64,000 bases of DNA from Virgisporangium aliadipatigenens (GTDB taxonomy: Bacteria > Actinomycetota > Actinomycetes > Mycobacteriales > Micromonosporaceae), in the NCBI RefSeq assembly GCF_016863615.1, contig NZ_BOPF01000039.1, forward strand, positions 1 to 64,000. Reading direction: 5' to 3'. A program made the position numbers and the translations under genes. Positions within the stretch are counted from its first letter, which is position 1. Each line of letters starts with the position of its first letter. Positions 47,293 through 55,414 of the stretch are shown here, piece after piece. The notes beneath the pieces were generated by a model. It was not told the DNA's origin and did not search any database. It worked only from the letters and a program-made list of their open reading frames with translations.

Positions 47293-47331
47293 CGGTCCGT
47301 CGGGCGCATTACCGCTGCTCCCGCCGGACCG
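47293..47331. terminator. Hairpin between convergent AAA ATPase and VWA genes
   Basis: CGGTCCG (47293-47299) pairs with CGGACCG (47325-47331), with additional GGG/CCC pairing inside. Likely bidirectional. Confidence 0.6.
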
Positions 47332-47355
47332 CTCCGCTTCCCCGTCCGCGTGCAG

Positions 47356-48501
47356 TTATTCGGTGCGGGGGATCGGGATCTCACGCTTCTCGATGGCCGC
47401 GGCCATGACCTCCGGGAAGAGGTCCGGCGTGCAGGCGAAGGCGGGGACGCCCAGCGCGGCGAGCGCGGCCGCGTGTTGGTGGTCGTACTCGGGGGCGCCG
47501 TCGTCGTTCAGCGCGAGGAGCACCACCACCCTTACGCCGGCCGCCGTCATGGCGGCCACGCGGCGGAGCATCTGTTCGGCCGAGCCGCCCTCGAAGAGGT
47601 CGCTGATCAGGATCAGTACCGTGTCGCGCGGCCGGGTGATCAACTGCTGGGCGTAGGCGAGGGCGCGGTTGATGTCGGTGCCGCCGCCGAGCTGCGTGCC
47701 GAAGAGCACGTCGACCGGGTCGGCCAGCCGTTCGGAGAGGTCGACGACCGCCGTGTCGAAGACGACCAGCGACGTGCGCAGCGCCGGCAGCGACGCCAGC
47801 ACCGAGGCGAACACCCCCGCGTACACCACCGACGTGGCCATCGACCCGGACTGGTCGACGCAGAGCACGATGTCCCGCTTGACGGCGTTGGTGCGGCGGC
47901 CGTAGCCGACGAGGCGTTCCGGGACGACGGTGCGCAGGTCCGGCTGGTAGTGCTTGAGGTTGGCGCGGATGGTGCGATCCCAGTCGATGTCGCGATGGCG
48001 CGGCCGGGAGGTGCGGCTCGCCCGGTTGAGCGCGCCGTTGACCGCCGCTCGGGTCTTCTGTTCGATGCGTTTGCGCAGGTCCTCGACGACCTTGGCGACG
48101 ACGGCACGCGCCGTGCGGCGGCTGGCCTCCGGCATGACGCGGCCGAGCGACAGCAGCGTCCCGACGAGGTGCACGTCCGGCTCGACGGCGTCGAGCATCT
48201 CCGGTTCGAGCAGGAGGCGCTGGAGGCCGAGGCGTTCGATGGCGTCGGCCTGCATGACCTGAACGACGCTGGACGGGAAGTACCGCCGGATGTCGCCGAG
48301 CCAGCGGGCGACGCGCGGCGAGGAGGAGCCGAGGTCGCCACCGCGCGAACCGCCACCGGGCGTGCCGCGCCCGTCGGAGTCGTAGAGCGCGGAGAGCGCC
48401 TCGTCCATGCCGGCGTCGGTGGCGGAGAGCTCGGTGCCCGTCCCGTCGGCGTCTCCCCCGCCCAGCACGAGCCGCCACCGCCGCGCCTTCTCCTCATCCA
48501 C
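47356..48501 (-). CDS. vWA-domain protein of the MoxR operon
   Basis: 381 aa from GTG 48501, which overlaps the stop of the upstream gene by 8 bp; a longer frame only overlaps that gene. The C-terminal von Willebrand A domain has a complete MIDAS: DQSGS (about residue 215), GGGTDINRAL (Thr) and LISDLFEGG (Asp). The N-terminal 200 residues are helical and charged (CoxE-like region). In MoxR systems the vWA partner binds the ATPase or the client through its metal site. It is the last gene of the five-gene operon. Confidence 0.9.
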   Translation of the reverse strand: MDEEKARRWRLVLGGGDADGTGTELSATDAGMDEALSALYDSDGRGTPGGGSRGGDLGSSSPRVARWLGDIRRYFPSSVVQVMQADAIERLGLQRLLLEPEMLDAVEPDVHLVGTLLSLGRVMPEASRRTARAVVAKVVEDLRKRIEQKTRAAVNGALNRASRTSRPRHRDIDWDRTIRANLKHYQPDLRTVVPERLVGYGRRTNAVKRDIVLCVDQSGSMATSVVYAGVFASVLASLPALRTSLVVFDTAVVDLSERLADPVDVLFGTQLGGGTDINRALAYAQQLITRPRDTVLILISDLFEGGSAEQMLRRVAAMTAAGVRVVVLLALNDDGAPEYDHQHAAALAALGVPAFACTPDLFPEVMAAAIEKREIPIPRTE

Positions 48502-50704
48502 GGCCCACCCCCAGCAGCAGTTCGACGGTCGGCAGGACCAGGTCGCCGCGCTCGTGCGGGCCCGCCGGCTCGGCCGGAGCCGCATCAGCGGAGTCCCAGC
48601 GGCGCACGCGCTCGCCGATGGCCCGCCGGTGCGGCGCCGGGAACGCCCCGAACGTCCGCCGCAACAACGGCAGCACCTCGTCGAAGTTCCCCGCGGGAAT
48701 GCCCTGCAGCCAGGAGTCCACCAGCCGCAGCAGCGGCTCGTCGTGCAGCAGCACCAGCCCCCCGCCGGCGACGAACCCCTCGATCCACGCGGCCCCGTGC
48801 GCCGGCGGCACCCCGACGGTGAGCACCGCGCCGAGCCGCCGTCCGACGGTGTCCCGGTCGAGTCGTCCCGCGTCGTGCAGCAGTCGCGCGAAGCGGCCGC
48901 CCAGCAGCCCCGGCAGGTCGGCCCGGTCGGCGACCTTCGCCACGGCGTCGAGCCACTCCCCGAGGGCCTCTTCGGACAGCAGCGGCACCGCGGAGTGCAC
49001 GGCGTCGACGCGTTCCTTCATGGCGCGCGCGGCGTCCTCGTCGAGCCCGGTGACCGCGGCGGCGAACCCGACCCGGATGCGCGTCAGCATCGTGGCGGTG
49101 ACGACCCGCAGCGAGGCGACGTCGGTGCCGCGCACGTCGCCGTAGCGCAGGGTCCTGGCCAGTTCGGGCAGGGCGTCCATCAGGTGCGCCACGTCGGTGT
49201 CGAGGGCCATGCGGTCCGAGAGCGCACGCAGCACCCGCCCGAACGCCCCCGGCAGGTCGGCCAGCAGGCACCGCTGCACGAGGCGGGACACCTCGCCGAG
49301 CGTGTTCGCGGCGCCGGCGAGCTCCACGGCGCGCGTGGTCGCCGCCGCCGGAACCGTTGCCCCGTAAGCACTCGCCGCGATCACGTCGACGGCGAACTCG
49401 GGCTGCCACTCCAGCCGCCACGCCTCCCAGAACGTCCCCCTGCCGCCGCGGTCCTCGACCGGCTTGCCCCACGGCACGTCGAGCAGCCGCAGCCGGTGCA
49501 GCAGGCGGCTGCGGTCGGCGTCGATCTCGCGCCGCAGGTCGAGCCGCTTCTCCTCGGTGCCGGCCGAGGGCGGGAAGCGCAGCCGCTTCTGGGTCGCGGC
49601 CAGGTCCCGGGCCAGTGGCACGCCGGGTGTGTCCGCGGGGATCTCGCCGAGGCGTTCGCCGATGACGAGCCGGCGGTTCACCAGTTCGACCCGGAGCTCG
49701 TCGCCGTCGCAGAGCACGGCGCGGGTGGCGTCGGTGACCTCGGCGAGCCCCGCGAGCGGCCGGCCGCGCAACGTGGCGAGCGCCTGCGCCAGCCGAACGG
49801 CCTCGATGACGTGCGCGCTGGAGACGGGCAGCCCTTCCGCGCGCAGGACCGCGGCGACGGCGACGAGCCAGCGTTCGATGACGCGGTCCGGCGCGGTGAA
49901 CAGGTGGTGGTACCAGCCGGGCGAGGTGACGCCGGCGCCGTAGCCGCGCCACGAGGCGAGCCGCCCGTGGGTCCACGGCACCCAGGTGAGATTGACCTTC
50001 GTCCGGGCGAGCCCCTTGAGGGTGCGCGTGTCGTGCGCGGCCGGCGGCAGCGGGTCCGTGAGCGCCGGCACGTGCCAAGCCCCGCACACGACGACGACGG
50101 TCGCGAACGCCTTCCGCGCGGCCCGGATCTGTTGCCGCATATAGGCTTCGCGCCGCTCGTCATCGCCCGAGGTGCCCTGGCGGACGGCGCCCATGGCGGC
50201 CGCGATCGCCTCGAACGGCGCCAACGCATCACCGTCCACAGTGGACGTCTGATGCTCGACGACGTCCTCCCACCACCGCTCGGGATCGTCATAACCGGCC
50301 GCGGAGGCCAGCTCCCCGATGGGATCCTGACGCACACTGTCCACAGTGGACTCGTCCGCCGGATCGCTCCCGGCGGCGAACCGGATCGCCGCCGGCAGGT
50401 CGATGAAGCGCACCGGCACCTCGTGCGTCACCGCCCAGCGGATCGCCTGCCACTCCGGCGAGAACTCCCCGAACGGCCAGAACGACGCCTTCGCGGCGGC
50501 ATCCCCCGAGGACGGGTAGGCGAGCAGCGCCACCGGCGGCCGCAGCCCGTCGTCGAGCGCCCACGCGACGAGCGGATCCGCTTCCGGCGGCCCCTCGATG
50601 AGCACGATGTCCGGCCGCACCTGCTCCAGCGCCCGCGCGACGGCGCGCGCGGAACCCGGCCCGTGGTGCCGGATGCCGAGCAGGTGGACGGCCGGCTCAC
50701 TCAC
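48494..50704 (-). CDS. DUF5682 family protein
   Basis: A 736-aa soluble protein. The N-terminus (HLLGIRHHGPGSARAV, about 8-23; LIEGPPEADPL, about 34-44) and VVVCGAWHVPAL (about 208-219) recall the TraB/ChaN-like fold, in which a conserved His and Glu lie in a putative metal or heme site. The C-terminal two thirds are Leu/Ala-rich helices. Family knowledge: DUF5682 proteins recur beside MoxR and vWA genes. The activity is unknown. It overlaps both the MoxR and vWA genes by 8 bp. Confidence 0.85.
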   Translation of the reverse strand: MSEPAVHLLGIRHHGPGSARAVARALEQVRPDIVLIEGPPEADPLVAWALDDGLRPPVALLAYPSSGDAAAKASFWPFGEFSPEWQAIRWAVTHEVPVRFIDLPAAIRFAAGSDPADESTVDSVRQDPIGELASAAGYDDPERWWEDVVEHQTSTVDGDALAPFEAIAAAMGAVRQGTSGDDERREAYMRQQIRAARKAFATVVVVCGAWHVPALTDPLPPAAHDTRTLKGLARTKVNLTWVPWTHGRLASWRGYGAGVTSPGWYHHLFTAPDRVIERWLVAVAAVLRAEGLPVSSAHVIEAVRLAQALATLRGRPLAGLAEVTDATRAVLCDGDELRVELVNRRLVIGERLGEIPADTPGVPLARDLAATQKRLRFPPSAGTEEKRLDLRREIDADRSRLLHRLRLLDVPWGKPVEDRGGRGTFWEAWRLEWQPEFAVDVIAASAYGATVPAAATTRAVELAGAANTLGEVSRLVQRCLLADLPGAFGRVLRALSDRMALDTDVAHLMDALPELARTLRYGDVRGTDVASLRVVTATMLTRIRVGFAAAVTGLDEDAARAMKERVDAVHSAVPLLSEEALGEWLDAVAKVADRADLPGLLGGRFARLLHDAGRLDRDTVGRRLGAVLTVGVPPAHGAAWIEGFVAGGGLVLLHDEPLLRLVDSWLQGIPAGNFDEVLPLLRRTFGAFPAPHRRAIGERVRRWDSADAAPAEPAGPHERGDLVLPTVELLLGVGRG

Positions 50705-51764
50705 CGGAGCGCGCAGCCCGGTAGAAGTCGCGCCAGCCGTCCCGTTCCCGCACCACGGTTTCGAGGTACTCCTGCCAGACGACGGCGTCGGAGACGGGGT
50801 CCTTGACGACGGCCCCGACGATGCCGGCCGCCACGTCGCCGGCCCGCAGCACCCCGTCGCCGAAATGCGTGGCCAGCACGACGCCGTTGACCAGCACCGA
50901 GATGGCCTCGGCGGTGGACATGGTGCCGCTGGGCGACTTGAGCCGGGTCCGGCCGTCCTCGGTCACTCCCGCGCGCAGCTCCCGGAACACGGTCACCACC
51001 CGCCGGATCTCCTCGTACGCCGGCGGCAGGTCGGGCAGTTCGAGCGCCCGCCCGAGGTCGGCGACGCGGCGCGACACGATGTCGATCTCCTGCTCGGCGT
51101 CGGCGGGAACGGGCAGCACCACGGTGTTGAACCGCCGCCGCAGCGCGCTGGAGAGTTCGTTGACGCCGCGGTCCCGGTCGTTGGCGGTGGCGATGACGTT
51201 GAACCCCTTGCGCGCGGCCACTTCCTGCCCCAGTTCCGGGATGGGCAGCACCTTCTCCGACAGCACGGTGATCAGCGAGTCCTGAACGTCCGACGGGATG
51301 CGGGTCAGCTCCTCCACGCGCGCGATGCCACCGCCGGCCATCGCCTTCATGACGGGACTGTCCACGAGTGCCGCCCGGGTGGGCCCCTCGGCCAGCAGGC
51401 GGGCGTAGTTCCAGCCGTAGCGGATGGCCTCCTCGGGCGTGCCGGCCGTCCCCTGCACCATCAGCGTCGAGTCGCCGCTGATGGCCGCCGCGAGATGTTC
51501 GCTCACCCAGGTCTTGGCCGTCCCGGGCACCCCGAGCAGCAGCAGCGCGCGGTCGGTGGCGAGCGTGGCGACGGCGACCTCCATGAGCCGGCGCGGCCCG
51601 ATGTACTTGGGCGTGATGACGTCGCCGTCACCCAGCAGGTACGTCACGACGGCCTGCGGCGACAGCTTCCAGCCGGGCGGCTTCGGCCGGTCGTCGCCGG
51701 CGGCCAGCAGGGCCAGCTCGGTCGCGTACTCGGCCTCGGCGTGCCGGCGTACCACGTCAGTCAC
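50697..51764 (-). CDS. MoxR-type AAA+ ATPase
   Basis: A 355-aa AAA+ ATPase. Walker A is GVPGTAKT (G78-T85). The Walker B position reads GIARVEEL (E151-E152) where most MoxR proteins have LDE. Sensor 1 and arginine-finger segment is VIATANDRDRGVNELSSALRRRF. The pre-sensor insert and lid helices are present. MoxR ATPases act as chaperones that load or activate metal-containing or multi-subunit clients with a vWA partner. GTG 51764 overlaps the DUF5691 stop by 8 bp. Confidence 0.92.
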   Translation of the reverse strand: MTDVVRRHAEAEYATELALLAAGDDRPKPPGWKLSPQAVVTYLLGDGDVITPKYIGPRRLMEVAVATLATDRALLLLGVPGTAKTWVSEHLAAAISGDSTLMVQGTAGTPEEAIRYGWNYARLLAEGPTRAALVDSPVMKAMAGGGIARVEELTRIPSDVQDSLITVLSEKVLPIPELGQEVAARKGFNVIATANDRDRGVNELSSALRRRFNTVVLPVPADAEQEIDIVSRRVADLGRALELPDLPPAYEEIRRVVTVFRELRAGVTEDGRTRLKSPSGTMSTAEAISVLVNGVVLATHFGDGVLRAGDVAAGIVGAVVKDPVSDAVVWQEYLETVVRERDGWRDFYRAARSGE

Positions 51765-53265
51765 GGGTTAGCTCCTCGTTCATCCGGTAGCGGAACCGCA
51801 GGACGTCGGTCAGATGGTCGACGGCCGACAGGCGCGGGTCGTCGGGACGGTGCCCGGCGAGCGTGTCCCGCAACGCACCCAGGCCGTCCACTGTGGACAC
51901 CGGCAGCCGCGTGCCGGCGAGCGCGGTGAGGCCGGCGAGCCGCCACGCGGAGGCGCCGCCGCGGATCAGCACGCCGAGCGCGTCGACCGCCGCCTCGGCC
52001 AGCGGCCGCGGCCACGGGCGGGGGCACAGTTCCAGCAGGCGTTCGACGCCGGCCGCGGTCGCCCGGCCGGGGTCGCGGCGCAGCACGGCGGCCGCCCGTT
52101 CGGCGCGCAGGTCGACCGGCAGCACCTCGTACAGCGCCTCGAGCAGGAGCCGGTCGTCGGGCCGCTGCGAGGTCGACGGTTCGCTCCAGAGGCGGTCGAC
52201 CATGACGGCGGCCCACTCGCTGTTGTCCTGGCCGGCGGCCGCCCGCCCGAGCCCGCGCCGCAGCACGCCGGTCCACTCGTCGTCGATCGCCTTGTCCAGC
52301 AACGTTTCCGGCCGTCCCCAGGTGCCGAGCGGCGTGCGCGCCAGCACCTCCTCGAGCCACCACGCGCGCTGTCCGGTGCCGGCCGGGGCCCGCGCCGTCA
52401 CGCCGTCGCGCTGCATCGACCGGTCGCACTGCGCCGGTGGCCGCACGTCGACCCGCGCGCCGTCGACCCGCACGCAGCCGCGCGCCCGCACGGCCATCCG
52501 CAGGGCGTAGGCGCTGTCCGGCAGTCGCGCCAAGAGATCGAGGGCGACCACCCTTACCTCTCGTCGCGGGTCGTCGAGCGCGCGTTCGAGGATGTCCTCG
52601 TCCACTCTGGACAGTCCTATGTGGAACGTCTTCAGCAGCGCCGCGCGGTCCTCCGCCGTCTCGCTGTCCCACGTGGTGGTGAGCTGCATGCGCGCCAGGT
52701 GCGGATCGCGGCGCCGCACCGCGCTGAGGTGACCCACCCGCCGGCCGATCGGTGCGAGGTCCCAGCCCTTGACGATTTCCCGCTCGTCGGTCTCGCCCAG
52801 CAGGTAGCGCCACTCGTCCCGCTGAACGGCGAGCCAGCGGGCGCGTTCGCCGCCGGCCTTCGCGAGCGCGGGGCGCAGCTGCCGGTGCCGGCGACCCAGG
52901 TCGAGCAACTCGGGCAGCAGTTCACCGGGTGCGCGCCGGCCGGCGCCGAGCCACTCGTCGACGAGTTCGAGGCGGGTCTCGGCATTGCGCGCGGCACCGG
53001 CCACCCGCACGGGATCGAGCAGCCCCGCGAGCCGAACGGCGGCCGCCCGCGGCGCGGCCGGCACGGTCTCCTCCGGCGCCGCCTCCGGCAGCGCGACGCC
53101 GGCCTCGGCCCGCACACCCGCCCGCATCCGCAGCCCCTGCGCGGCGGCGGCGTCGAGCAGGGCGCCCGGGCCGCCCGGGACCGGCCGCCGGTCGGTGCCC
53201 ACCAGGGCGGCGGAGACGACATCAGTCCACTGCGGTCCCTGCAGGCTGCGGTCCTCGCTGCTCAC
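51757..53265 (-). CDS. DUF5691 family protein
   Basis: 502 aa from GTG 53265 (MSSEDRSLQGPQWTDVV), which overlaps the SWIM gene stop by 4 bp. It is almost entirely helical, with repeated Leu/Arg/Ala helices resembling HEAT-type repeats (ERALDDPRREVRVVALDLLARLPD, about 235-258). No catalytic motif is visible. It may be a scaffold or client adaptor for the MoxR-vWA core. Function unknown. Confidence 0.85.
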   Translation of the reverse strand: MSSEDRSLQGPQWTDVVSAALVGTDRRPVPGGPGALLDAAAAQGLRMRAGVRAEAGVALPEAAPEETVPAAPRAAAVRLAGLLDPVRVAGAARNAETRLELVDEWLGAGRRAPGELLPELLDLGRRHRQLRPALAKAGGERARWLAVQRDEWRYLLGETDEREIVKGWDLAPIGRRVGHLSAVRRRDPHLARMQLTTTWDSETAEDRAALLKTFHIGLSRVDEDILERALDDPRREVRVVALDLLARLPDSAYALRMAVRARGCVRVDGARVDVRPPAQCDRSMQRDGVTARAPAGTGQRAWWLEEVLARTPLGTWGRPETLLDKAIDDEWTGVLRRGLGRAAAGQDNSEWAAVMVDRLWSEPSTSQRPDDRLLLEALYEVLPVDLRAERAAAVLRRDPGRATAAGVERLLELCPRPWPRPLAEAAVDALGVLIRGGASAWRLAGLTALAGTRLPVSTVDGLGALRDTLAGHRPDDPRLSAVDHLTDVLRFRYRMNEELTRD

Positions 53266-54527
53266 AGTACGACCACCCGCCCCTCGACCCAGGCGGTGAG
53301 CACCCGCACGCCAGAAAGGCCGTACTCGCCGAAGACCCGGCACGGCCTGCCCCCGGCGGCGGCCACCAGGTCCCACGGCTCCCCGAGCAGCGGCAGCGCG
53401 TCACCGGCGGCGTCGATCAGGTGGGTGCGGGTGGGCACCACGCCGTCGAGCAGCACCGGCCACCGGTCGGTCCACGGATCGCCCGCGAGCGCGGTGGCCC
53501 ACTCGTCCAATGCTTGCTGGATGCCGACGCCTTCCGGCTTGCCGCCGGTCTGCTCCCCGCGCGTTTTCACCAGCGCCCGCAGCGGCGCGGCACCCGGATA
53601 GAAGCACAGCTCGCCGGGAAAGGCGGTGCCCGGCACGAAGTCCCCCACGAGCGGCTGTCCCGGCCCGGCGAAGCTCATCACCAGCGCGGGCCGCCCGGTG
53701 GCGTTCCCCCGAAGCCACGCCCGGCGGGTGCTCAACTGCTCGTCGATCTCGTCCCGCACGCCCAGCACGGCCCAGGTGTCGGCGACCGGCGCGGTGGCGA
53801 GCACGTCCTCCGTCCGGACCTGGATGCCGACCCGCGCGGCGACCGTGGCGGCAAGCTCCGCCGGCAACTCCGCACGCCGCAGGAACCCGCGCACGAGCAG
53901 CCGCAGCAGCCCCAGCTCGGTCACCAGCCGCTCCGGCACCCCCGACACCGCCGCCGCGGCGAGGCGCCGCACCATGGCCGCCGCGCCCGGCGCCTTCGCG
54001 TCGACGAGCCGCGCCGCCTGCAGGTCGAACGGCTCGTACCCGGCCGTGGCCAGCCCGGCGACGCCGGCGCGCACCTGGTCGGTGAGCCACCGGTCGAGCT
54101 CGGCCAGCCCGGCCTCCACCTGCTCGGCCCGCTTCGCGACGGTCTTCGGGTTGACGGTCCGCGGCGCCGCGGTGGAACGGCGTGCCGCCCGCGCGGCCCG
54201 CGCCGCCATCCAGGCGTCCGCCCACTGCGGCGGCAGGTCGGGCTTGACCCGCGCGTCGGACCAGCGCAGCAGCAGGCCGACCGCGTGCTTGCACGGCACC
54301 TTCCGGCTCGGGCAGGTGCATCTGAACGCGGGACCGCTCAGGTCGACGACGATCTGGTAGGTGCCGCGGCCCCGGCATCGCCCCCACACCGCGTCGGCCT
54401 CGTCCCACCCCTCGTCCGACCACCCGGAGTCACCGGCGAGCGACTGTGCGGCGCGGCCGGCCGACGCGTCGGGGGCCAGCGCGAGCACCTGCTCCGGGCT
54501 CCATCGGGGCACCTCGACCTCGGCCAT
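53262..54527 (-). CDS. SWIM zinc-finger protein
   Basis: A 421-aa protein. The SWIM zinc motif CxCx6CxH is complete (C70, C72, C79, H81), in a segment beginning with YQIVVDLSGPAF. The remaining 330 residues are helical then beta-rich, with no nuclease or helicase motif. SWIM fingers bind DNA or proteins and occur in MULE transposases, Swi2/Snf2 ATPases and many uncharacterised bacterial proteins. It is the first gene of the operon, so it may be the DNA- or target-recognising component. Its promoter must lie in the 87 bp before DoxX. Confidence 0.88.
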   Translation of the reverse strand: MAEVEVPRWSPEQVLALAPDASAGRAAQSLAGDSGWSDEGWDEADAVWGRCRGRGTYQIVVDLSGPAFRCTCPSRKVPCKHAVGLLLRWSDARVKPDLPPQWADAWMAARAARAARRSTAAPRTVNPKTVAKRAEQVEAGLAELDRWLTDQVRAGVAGLATAGYEPFDLQAARLVDAKAPGAAAMVRRLAAAAVSGVPERLVTELGLLRLLVRGFLRRAELPAELAATVAARVGIQVRTEDVLATAPVADTWAVLGVRDEIDEQLSTRRAWLRGNATGRPALVMSFAGPGQPLVGDFVPGTAFPGELCFYPGAAPLRALVKTRGEQTGGKPEGVGIQQALDEWATALAGDPWTDRWPVLLDGVVPTRTHLIDAAGDALPLLGEPWDLVAAAGGRPCRVFGEYGLSGVRVLTAWVEGRVVVL

Positions 54528-54614
54528 CGCATCAGAGCGTAGTCAGTGGGTCCGACGTTTTCGGAAACGGCCATACCTTGCGTAAACGCCGCACTACCGG
54601 GGTAGAACGCTTCC

Positions 54615-55328
54615 ATGGCGCTCATTCGTACAGCGGCCCGGACCCTGCTCGGCGCACTCTTCGTCACCAGTGGCGTCCAGGCCTTACGCAACCCCGACAG
54701 GTTCGTGACCCGAGCCAAGCCGGTCACGGATCGCATGTCCACCGCACTGGAGGCGGCGAGCCTGCCCACCGACACCGAGACGCTCGTCAAGGCGAACGGC
54801 GCGATCCAGGTTGCCGGCGGCGCGCTGCTGCTGACCGGTATCGCGACCCGTCCCGCCGCGGCGGCGCTCGCCGGTTCGCTGGTCCCCTCGACCGTGGCCG
54901 CGCACCCGTTCTGGGCCGAGTCCGACCCCGAACGCCGCGCCGACCAGCAGGTCCAGTTCGCCAAGAACATGGGTCTGCTCGGTGGGCTGCTCTTCGCGAC
55001 GATGGACCGGGGCGGCAAGCCCTCCCTCGCGTGGCGCACCAAGCACGCCGCGAAGGCCGCCAAGCGCGAGGCCAAACTGGCCGGCGTCACGACGGCTCTC
55101 GCCGGTGCGTCGACGGCGCAGAAGGCCGGCAACGCGGTGCGTCGCGCCGGCGGTGCGGTCTCCTGGACCGCGGGCAACGCCGCCGGACGGGCCACCGGTG
55201 CCGCGAAGCGTGCCGGCGACGCCGCGAGCCACGCGGGCCGTTCGGTGAAGCGCAGCGCGAAGACCGCACGCCGCGAGGCGCGGATCGCGGTGCGTGCCGC
55301 CCGCCTCGGCCGCAACCTCCCGTTCTGA
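54615..55328 (+). CDS. DoxX-family membrane protein with Ala/Arg/Lys-rich tail
   Basis: A 237-aa protein. The N-terminal 130 residues have the DoxX four-helix layout (GALFVTSGVQALRNPDRF, IQVAGGALLLTGIATRP, QVQFAKNMGLLGGLLFA). The C-terminal 100 residues are an Ala/Arg/Lys/Gly-rich tail with histone-like repeats (KRAGDAASHAGRSVKRSA), probably cytoplasmic and able to touch nucleic acid or anionic lipid. DoxX proteins join membrane oxidoreductase complexes. Upstream is CTACC-GG-GGTAG at 54593-54604, a short palindrome 10 nt before the ATG. Confidence 0.85.
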   Translation: MALIRTAARTLLGALFVTSGVQALRNPDRFVTRAKPVTDRMSTALEAASLPTDTETLVKANGAIQVAGGALLLTGIATRPAAAALAGSLVPSTVAAHPFWAESDPERRADQQVQFAKNMGLLGGLLFATMDRGGKPSLAWRTKHAAKAAKREAKLAGVTTALAGASTAQKAGNAVRRAGGAVSWTAGNAAGRATGAAKRAGDAASHAGRSVKRSAKTARREARIAVRAARLGRNLPF

Positions 55329-55337
55329 CCGTTGACG

Positions 55338-55356
55338 CGTGAACTTCGTGAAGTTC
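55338..55356. promoter_or_regulatory. Operator candidate: CGTGAA-N3-CGTGAA direct repeat plus palindrome
   Basis: CGTGAA (55338-55343), CTT, CGTGAA (55347-55352) overlaps the inverted repeat GAACTTC-GT-GAAGTTC (55341-55356). It lies about 60 bp before the HTH regulator gene. The same 15-bp direct-repeat motif recurs on the other strand at 57299-57313, before the small-protein gene. Confidence 0.55.
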
Positions 55357-55414
55357 GCGCACACCGGGTTCGACCGGCCGGACCGGCGGCCGCCGCTCGG
55401 CTACGGTGCGGAGG

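Noticed and set aside
55341-55356. LexA/SOS box (GAAC...GTTC)
   Set aside because: The spacing between GAAC and GTTC is 8 nt rather than the 4 nt of actinobacterial SOS boxes.
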